From: Ectocarpus siliculosus
Taxonomy: Eukaryota > Sar > Phaeophyceae > Ectocarpales > Ectocarpaceae
Assembly: GCA_000310025.1 (NCBI GenBank)
Contig: FN648582.1
Coordinates: forward strand, 86,998-97,923
Direction of reading: 5' to 3'
DNA: 10,926 nt
This document shows, in pieces, positions 1 through 5,923 of the stretch; position 1 is the stretch's first letter; the number at the start of each line of letters is the position of its first letter. The notes below the pieces were generated by a model. The model saw nothing but the letters and a program-made list of their open reading frames with translations. It had not been told where the DNA came from and did not search any database. Position numbers and translations under genes: made by a program.

Positions 1-395
1 AAGCAAGAGTAGTAGTCGCTTTCGAAGGACGTTGGTGCTGCCAGATGTTTCGCAAACGGAAAACGTGGTGGACGCACGCCCCCTTTTCCCGCCCCCCCCG
101 TCCTTACGGGAAATTTTTGGCTTCCGCGGTTACTTCACAACACAGGTACAAATGCTTACACTACCCAACGCAGACCGAAGTTTTGCATTCAGCAGTCACG
201 CTCGAAGATTTCGGTGCTGGCAGGCTGCTTGTGCCGTCACGGAAGACATCGCCCCCCCCCCCTGAGTGCCGGCATAAGAACTGAAAGGAACCACAACCCT
301 CACCGGACACTCGGATTGGGAAGGCCGAGTATTCCGTATACCTTCCTGAAAAAAAACGAAAAACAAGTGGCCGCGGTCCAGTTGCTGTAGAGATC
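1..395. other. Sequence left of the LINE reading frame; no gene seen
   Basis: I see no supported gene here. The stretch has C-rich runs near 95-105 and 251-260 and an A-rich patch near 349-363. It could be 5' UTR or promoter of the LINE, whose 5' end I cannot place, or intron sequence of the minus-strand lactonase. I looked on the minus strand for the next lactonase exon (a segment following the GPRY motif) and did not find it. The short open frames here have no domain-like content. Confidence 0.5.
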
Positions 396-1546
396 ATGAG
401 GATGGTGAAGAAGCCGGGAGGATGGAAGCAGAAACTGCGGAAGGGAGACAGGTTGGAGCTGCTGCTGTTTGGAATTCCAAGGGACATGACGAGGATAGAG
501 TTCAAGAACTGTTGTGACAGGGAGGGACTGCACTGCCTAGCAAGGGGAGAAGTAGGCAGAGAGCATGAACATTTCCGGGTGAAATTGACCAAGGGAGACA
601 GCCAAGAGTGCTTGGGGGTTGACATCGAGAAGCTGTCGAACTACGAAAGGAAGTTTGGATGGAGGGTTTGCGTCGTGAACATGATAGACACAGAGAAGGT
701 AAGGCGACAAGAGGCGAGGGCGATAGAGGCGAAAAAGGGACCGGGCGGGGGAGACGAGCAGGCAAATCAGAAGAACGCCGAGAAGAAGCGGAAGGCGAAG
801 GAGAGAGTGCGCAAAATCTCCAATAGGGAAAAGCACAAGCTGAGAGTGGGGTCGTGGAACGTGTGCGGGTTCGCAAGGAGTGAGCGCAAGCGGTTGGAAA
901 TAGTGGACCAAGTAGAACAAAGCGATCTAGATGTAGTGGGGATCCAAGAGACGTGGGAACTGAAGGATGGGGACGTGGTAAGCAAATTAGGGAAATACCG
1001 GTGGGTAGGGAAGGCAAGAAAGGGCTTAGACCCGAAGAAAATGGGGGGGGGGGAGTCGGATTCCTGGTCAAGGAACACTTTTTGACGTGGTGGAAGTAGT
1101 GGTGAAAACGGAGTTCGAGGAAAGCCTATGTCTTAAGATACCTGGGGAGCGGGGTGAGAAAGATTTGTTTCTAGGGAACGTATACGTCCCACCGTCGTCG
1201 AAGAAAGTCGCAAGCAAGGCGCAGGAGAACTTCGGACAAATTGGGGAAGATGTCCAGAGGTTCAGTAGGAAGGGAGAAGTTGTCATGGTGGGCGATTTCA
1301 ACTCTAGAGTAGGGAAAGCTTGCAGTAGGGGACAGGCGATTGGGCAGCACGGAGAAGACAAAGTGAATGACAACGGAGTGAGGATGCTTGAATTCTTGGG
1401 AAGCAACGACCTGATGGTGTTGAACGGTAGGAGGTAATGCGATAAGCCGGAGTTCACCAGGCAAAGGGCAGTTTGCAATGAATACTCGATCCTCGACTAC
1501 ATCCTGGTAGATAGGGGGAGCACACAGGTCCCAGAGCTGCACGTAA
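396..1546 (+). pseudogene. LINE N-terminal region and AP-type endonuclease, first part (broken)
   Basis: The frame opens at ATG 396. Residues 1 to about 145 are a basic region of unknown role, ending in a Lys/Arg/Glu-rich stretch (about 105-150). The endonuclease starts at SWNVCGF (Asn codon 858) and continues with GIQETW (catalytic-type Glu, codon 948), VGDFNS (Asp 1294, Asn 1300) and LDYILVD (Asp 1495), the order seen in exonuclease-endonuclease-phosphatase domains. The frame shifts at an 11-G run (1043-1053) and again at a 5-T run (1079-1083); both look like homopolymer length changes. A TAA at 1435-1437 interrupts the last part, after which the same frame still reads as endonuclease up to the transposon insertion. 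The His end of the domain is on the other side of the insert. Confidence 0.85.
1544..1546. repeat. Left TAA target-site duplication of the inserted DNA transposon
   Basis: TAA directly precedes the left inverted repeat and is matched by TAA at 2590-2592 after the right one. Omitting the insert and one TAA puts the endonuclease frame on the two sides in phase, which supports this exact boundary. Confidence 0.8.
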
Positions 1547-1574
1547 GACCCCGATTTATGGGAACAAAATCTTG
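1547..1574 (+). repeat. Left terminal inverted repeat
   Basis: This 28-bp end pairs with 2562-2589 with five mismatches. Its inner part (from about 1552) recurs as a direct repeat at about 1613-1634, so the transposon end is itself partly duplicated. Confidence 0.8.
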
Positions 1575-1755
1575 TCGATAAATCTTGATCTTGGCCAAGA
1601 TCTGTCAGTTTCACGATTTATGGGAACAAAATCTTCCGATATATCTTGGCCAAGATTTCTCGAGGCCCGAAATCTGCCCTTTCGAACAAATCTTGACCCA
1701 AGATTTGTCAAGTCGAGCCTTCCGACAAATCTTGAGGCGGCGTAACAAATCTTGC
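1566..1755. repeat. Left subterminal motif cluster (AAATCTTG / CAAGATTT)
   Basis: At least eight occurrences of AAATCTTG or close variants lie here in both orientations, several paired as short palindromes such as ATCTTGGCCAAGAT. Clustered subterminal repeats of this kind usually serve as transposase-binding sites; that role is inferred. A smaller set lies at the right end near 2513-2570. Confidence 0.7.
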
Positions 1756-1863
1756 CTCAGTGCGGCGCGATCACCGAAGGTCAGTCAACCTAATCGTCCA
1801 TAACGCCATGAAATCTGCACGTCGCACACTCGCAAGGGTCTCTAACGCACCCTGGCGTCACTG

Positions 1864-1886
1864 TGTCGGCGCCCGTGGCGCCGACA
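1864..1886. repeat. Perfect 10-bp hairpin inside the transposon
   Basis: TGTCGGCGCC and GGCGCCGACA pair exactly around a 3-base loop (CGT). No T-run follows, so it does not look like a terminator. No function is assigned. Confidence 0.6.
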
Positions 1887-2512
1887 GCGAACGAAAACAA
1901 CCAAGGCGCGCCAAAAAAAGGCGTATTTGCCCTGACTCGTTCCACGTGCGTCATCACCAGTCTGTCGAGGGACCGTTCAAAGAGTACTTTATTTTGAAGT
2001 AGAAAAATAGAGCAGGAGGAACGTTTTGCCAACACTGCTCTGTCGTGTGCGACGCTTCTATCTCTTCATCGAATCGCCCCACACCCAATCCGTTTGCACC
2101 CGAGCCAAATCCGTGGGTGCAGATGACAGCGCCGGAGGTTTGACCTCGGTACGCCTGCTACATCATGAGATACGTGCATGGGTGTCATCGGCCTCGGGTT
2201 GATGCACTTTCTTGTCAGTTGGACAGCAATGGAACAGTTTTGTTTCTCCGCTTGACATGAGCTCGTGGGCAACGGATTCAATTTTGCACCCCAGGTAGGC
2301 GCCCATCGCTAGTATCCACCCACAGTGTTGAGGCAATACAGCTGGGGGAGCGATGCCCCTTTTACAACTGCGTCATGCTCACTTTTCGCCACACCTTGGC
2401 ATTTTCTGTGGACCAAGTGGCCGTTGTGCCTTTTTCAACTTCAAGCAGAAGAGAGGAACAACACGCCGCATTTTCAACATTCAAGATACTTCCCCCATAA
2501 ATCGCGATACTG

Positions 2513-2570
2513 CAAATCTTGGCGGAGATATATTGTGAGCAAATCTGCCAAGATATAATTGCAAGATTAT
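2513..2570. repeat. Right subterminal motif cluster
   Basis: Copies of AAATCTTGG, AAATCTGCCAAGAT and GCAAGATTAT lie just inside the right inverted repeat and mirror the cluster at the left end. Confidence 0.65.
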
Positions 2571-2589
2571 GTTTCCATAAAGAAGGGTC
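2562..2589 (-). repeat. Right terminal inverted repeat
   Basis: The reverse complement of this stretch matches 1547-1574 at 23 of 28 positions and ends the element with GGGTC next to TAA. Confidence 0.8.
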
Positions 2590-2592
2590 TAA
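2590..2592. repeat. Right TAA target-site duplication
   Basis: This is the second copy of the TAA found at 1544-1546. Codons of the LINE continue in frame from here. Confidence 0.8.
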
Positions 2593-3310
2593 TAAGTGCG
2601 ATAGATATAGGTTCGACCGACCATTTCCTCATATGGGCAAACATCGACCGATCTAGAAAGACGGAGAGTAAGAAACAGAGGAAAGTGTTCCGGTGGACAG
2701 TAGAGCGTTTGGGAGACGAGGGGACACGGGATGAATTCCAGAAAGGACTGGCTGGTAGTGTAGAACCCTTCAGGAAACTGCTGAGAAGCGTCGAAGACGG
2801 ACAGGTAGACGTACAAGCAGCAGGGGACAGGGTGACTGAAGGATGGGAGTCCATAGTGAACATAACGGCAGAGAGAGTAGTGGGAAAGAAGGTGGTACGA
2901 TGTGGGGTATCAGTTAAGTGGTGGGATGACGAGCGGAAAGAAGAAATAGGGGAACGTAGAGAAGTCGACAAGCAGTACCTGAGTGAGGGGTCTGAAGAGA
3001 GTTGGGAAAAGTACAGGGCCAAGAGGAAACAGGTGAAGGGACTTGTGAAAAAGAAGAAAAAGTGCATTTGGGACGAAGTAGTGCAGAAGGCCAACGGAGG
3101 CCTGGAGGGGAACGCCAAGCAGATGTGGGAAGGGATTAGTGGAATAGTAAAAAAGACCGCGCAAGGGGGGGATACAGGGGTAGCAACTTTGCGAGGTGTG
3201 AACGGTGGACTAGTCAGCAGTGGGAAGGGAAAAAGGGAAGTTCTAGCAGGACACTACAAGAGACTTAGAGTGCCTTCGGAGAATGAAGCTTTTGACCAAG
3301 TGTTTAGAAG
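2593..3310 (+). pseudogene. LINE endonuclease C-terminal end and linker to the reverse transcriptase
   Basis: Directly after the transposon the frame reads IGSTDHFLIWANI. The Ser-x-Asp-His motif (His codon 2622) is the conserved C-terminal end of the AP-type endonuclease. About 200 residues of charged, Lys/Glu/Arg-rich linker follow, including WWDDERKEE near 2920-2945 and a KKKKK run near 3048-3062; such linkers join endonuclease and reverse transcriptase in LINEs. The frame ends at a TGA at 3315-3317, but the coding trail switches to another frame at about 3305-3311, so this is a frameshift, not a natural end. Confidence 0.85.
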
Positions 3311-4600
3311 GAGGTGAACGCATGGGCCCAGAAAGAAGAAGAGACATCGAAGGCAGACGTCGGGAACGTAGAGCTAGAAAAGGAGTTCACTGAGGACGAG
3401 GTTGAGGCGTGTGTGAACAAGTTGAAGCGCCACACAGCAGCAGGGGCGGATGGGATAGTCAACGAGTTCATGAAGTTTGGGGGGAAGGGGATGATCCAGT
3501 TTGTGGTACTGCTGTACAACTGGGTGTGGAAAAACGAGTATGCGCCAAGTAGATGGAGGGAAGGAGTGGGTGTGAACTTGTTTAAGAAAGGAGACAAGAC
3601 TGACCCAGGAAGCTACAGGTGTTGAACACATCTTTTGTAAGCTGCTGAACGATAGGATAGTGGGAGTATTGGAGAAGGAACGTAGCATTAGTGAGGGCCA
3701 GGCAAGTTTCCGACAGAAGAGGGGGTGCGTAGAACACGCATTCACGGTAGGGAGAATCATCCAAGGTAGAAAGAGGGCGGGAAAGCCGACGTACTGCTTC
3801 TTCCTGGACGTGAAAAAGGCATACGATACCGTATGGAGAAATGGGCTGTGGAAACAATTGTCCAAGTACGGGATCGAGGGGAAAATGTGGAGAGTGCTGA
3901 AGAAGATGACAGAGTGTACGAAAAGCGCGGTCATGCTAGACGGAGAACTGTCTAAGTTCTTTGACATTGAGCAGGGGGTCCCACAAGGTTGCACGCTGTC
4001 CCCAACATTGTTCCAGGTGTTCATCAACGATCTGTTGGAAGTCGTAGAGGCAGTCCGGAAGGGAGTAAAATTAGTGGACACGGAAACTTCGGTGTCAGGA
4101 ATGCTGTTTGCGGATGATTTTGTTGGTATGTCGGACACCCCTGAGGGACTGCAACTACAAATTGACGCGGCGAAGAAGTTTACTGATAAATGGAGATTGT
4201 CTGCCAACGTTAAGAAGAGTGCCGTCATGGTATGCAACGAGGACAGGGAGGAACCAGTAGAACATGGATGGAAGTGGGGGATCGAGGAGATTGCAGTAGT
4301 GGACCAGTACACATACCTCGGAGTAGAGATCACAAACGACTGCTCGTGGAATGCACACATGTCCAAGGTAGCGGAAAAGGGCAAAGCACGAGCAGGGAAG
4401 CTGCACCCAATACTCGCAAACCGGCACCTCGATACACGCATCAAATTGGCGGTTTTGAAGAGCGTAATCGTACCGCCGCTAGAGTACGCCGGAGAAGTAT
4501 GGGAAGGAATTAAGAAGGTAGTGAAAGAACTCGAGGCGGCGCAGATGAAAGCAGCGAAAACCATCCTAGGATGCTCCGAGCGCGCAAGTAATGCAGCGCC
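3311..4600 (+). pseudogene. LINE reverse transcriptase (broken)
   Basis: This is a non-LTR reverse transcriptase domain. Motifs in order: AAGADGIVNEFMK (about 3440-3475), a KKGDKTDPGSYR segment (3585-3619), GQASFRQKRGC (3696-3728), motif A FLDVKKAYD (3801-3827), motif B GVPQGCTLSP (3975-4004), motif C FADD (4107-4118), then ANVKKSAV and YTYLGVEI downstream. FADD replaces the commoner YADD; Phe is a tolerated variant and both aspartates are present. Near 3617-3633, just after SYR, the frame shifts and about eight residues usual in the family appear to be missing before the FCKLLNDR segment. The longest unbroken frame, 3633-4597, covers motifs A to C and the thumb-like region. Confidence 0.92.
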
Positions 4601-5448
4601 GTAAGGGCAGAATTGGGGATCCAATCTCTACGGTCGGGAAAAGACGCAAGGAAGCTGACATGTGACAGTATCGCATGTGCGGGATGAGAGAGGAGAGGTT
4701 GCCGAGAATAGTATGGGAGGCGAAGTGGGCAAACAAAAAGCGGGGTAGACAACCCACGGAATGGGTCAAGGTTGTAGAGGACGTATGGAAGGGGTTAGAC
4801 ATCGACGAAGATGAAACGCTGGAAACGGAGGGTCTACAGGGGTTCAAGGAGAACATATCTGTTGCTTGTGCCGAGAGAGAAGAACGGAATCTAAGGAAAG
4901 AAACCAAGGATAAGAAGGGTCTAGAAGTGTACGGAATGTTGAAAGAAGGAATAGGGTTCAAGGACTACCTACATGGACCAATGGATGCAGGGACAAAGCT
5001 TAAGGTCAAATTCAGGACCGGGGACATAGGCCTTCGAGAACGTCGACGAAGACATAGGACGGTAGACGACGAAGACGACGAGTTCAAATGTGATTGCGGC
5101 TTCGAGTGCGAAGACCGTGTCCATGTAGTCGCGGAATGTCCGTGGTACGAAGAGGAGAGGGAAGTGTAAATGACCGAGCTGGGAAAAATACAAGGGAGGT
5201 ACAGAGAGATGTTTGAGGTATGGAATAGAAAGGAGAGGACGGTAGCTGTACTGGGGAGTAGGAAGTGGTTTGAAAAGGCGGGAAGGGATATCGTTAGGAT
5301 AGACAGACTAGGGAAGACATTTTTGAGCCACCTTTGGCAAAGTAGGAAGGAACGATTGGCCATCGGTGATCGGTCCTGTGGGAACAATGCTCCGTCCTCT
5401 CGAGGACGCGTGGTCAATGGTCTAACCGCTAAGGCATGCAAAACATAA
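4601..5448 (+). pseudogene. LINE C-terminal region with Cys/His (zf-RVT-like) motif, broken
   Basis: The frame shifts at about 4596-4601 and again near 4660-4665, after which one trail runs from 4666 to 5446. It includes the KRGRQPTEWVKVVED segment (4738-4782) and, at 5089-5148, a C-x-CG-x(8)-H-x(4)-CPWY pattern like the zinc-binding motif at the C-terminus of many non-LTR polyproteins. A TAA at 5167-5169 interrupts it; the same frame then continues with plausible coding sequence for about 90 codons to a stop at 5446-5448, which I take as the original end of the protein. Confidence 0.8.
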
Positions 5449-5582
5449 GAGTACGCCCCCCCCCCCCCCCTCACCCCCCCCGAAACTACGAGGGCCGGGG
5501 AGCACTTCTTGCATATTGTTCCCGGAATCTCAAAAGAAACTTTTGGTCCCCCCTTCTTTGGACAAAAATATTTATCCAGGGT
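5449..5582. other. C-rich 3' flank of the LINE
   Basis: A long run of C (about 5456-5470) followed by a second C run (about 5474-5480) lies just after the last LINE stop. It may be LINE 3' UTR or intron. No poly(A), tandem 3' repeat or target duplication marks the end of the element. Confidence 0.5.
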
Positions 5583-5766
5583 ACCGTCAAGACCAGTCAA
5601 TGGCTGCGCTGACTATACAGTGTATTGGCTTTTTCGAACCCGAGACAGTCTGTGGAAGCCGAACAAACCGTCAAGATTATAGTCAGCGGCGGCGCTGACT
5701 TCATAGGCTAATGGCTTGATTAAGCGCTGACTATCATGGTCCAATGGTTGGGGATTTCGGGTTCAA
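5583..5766. repeat. Fold-back repeat region related to the element at 8853-8934
   Basis: CGCTGACTATA (5607-5617) and TATAGTCAGCG (5678-5688) form a perfect 11-bp inverted repeat, and ACCGTCAAGA occurs directly repeated at 5583 and 5668. The reverse complement of the right half shows, in order, CCGAAAT, AACCATTGGA and TAGTCAGCGCT, the same series as in the 82-bp palindromic element. It looks like a longer or rearranged member of that family. Ends and target duplication are not resolved. Confidence 0.55.
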
Positions 5767-5816
5767 TAGCACACACACACCAAACGCGTGGTTCTCGACT
5801 TGACTGGAACGCTCAC

Positions 5817-5923
5817 ATGTAGCGAGGGCCGTGTGGCTTGAGGTCGTCCGGCCCGCAGGCCAGGGTCGTCGAGGGTGTCAGCACCCCGGTCTTCGCGTCG
5901 TAGTGGTGCTGCTGGATGACGTC
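5817..5923 (-). CDS. Lactonase exon E (107 nt)
   Basis: A clear acceptor (pyrimidine-rich tract ending TTACAG, 5927-5924) opens directly on GAC, so exon D ending in DLGM continues with DVIQQHHYDAKTGVLTP, the DLG-M-D-x-I pattern of the family. It ends HGPRY plus two bases of the next codon, then donor GTGAGC. GPR followed by an aromatic or His residue is the family's conserved loop before the next blade. The next exon should begin with one base completing Met or Ile and then a FHP-like segment; it is not in this window. Confidence 0.85.

Larger units (their letters stand above)
1547..2589. mobile_element. Non-autonomous DNA transposon (large MITE), 1,043 bp, 3-bp TAA target duplication
   Basis: The element begins GACCC and ends GGGTC, with 28-bp terminal inverted repeats matching at 23 of 28 positions. 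It is flanked by TAA on both sides and interrupts the LINE endonuclease between its DYILVD and STDHF segments. Subterminal regions carry many copies of an AAATCTTG/CAAGATTT motif. The interior (about 1760-2480) has no recognisable transposase: the longest open frames are 80-81 codons and look random. A TAA or TTA duplication is typical of PIF/Harbinger elements and their MITEs, so a transposase supplied in trans from that superfamily is the likeliest mover. The GACCC ends are not a textbook Harbinger terminus, so the superfamily is inference. Confidence 0.8.
396..5448 (+). mobile_element. Degenerate LINE (non-LTR retrotransposon) with AP-endonuclease, reverse transcriptase and C-terminal Cys/His motif, interrupted by a DNA transposon
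   Basis: One coding trail on the plus strand runs endonuclease, linker, reverse transcriptase, Cys/His motif, which is the domain order of APE-type non-LTR retrotransposons. Such elements copy themselves by nicking the target and reverse transcribing their RNA in place. No LTRs, integrase or protease are visible. The trail is broken by frameshifts near 1043-1053, 1079-1083, 3305-3311, 3617-3633, 4596-4601 and 4660-4665, by in-frame stops at 1435 and 5167, and by an inserted element at 1547-2589, so this copy cannot be active. Both outer boundaries are uncertain: I found no flanking target-site duplication and no poly(A) tail. It lies antisense to the lactonase gene. Clade (Jockey, I, Tad or another) cannot be fixed by eye. 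Confidence 0.9.

Noticed and set aside
32-284. Two overlapping plus-strand frames near the left edge
   Set aside because: Both run through C-rich low-complexity sequence, have no domain-like content and end without any supporting signal.
1760-2002. Open frame inside the inserted transposon as a possible transposase
   Set aside because: It has only 80 codons and no DDE, helix-turn-helix or zinc motif; length and composition are as expected by chance.
3374-4624. Long open frame (416 codons) on the minus strand opposite the reverse transcriptase
   Set aside because: It is the antisense shadow of the LINE; the plus strand shows ordered reverse transcriptase motifs and the minus frame shows no domain.
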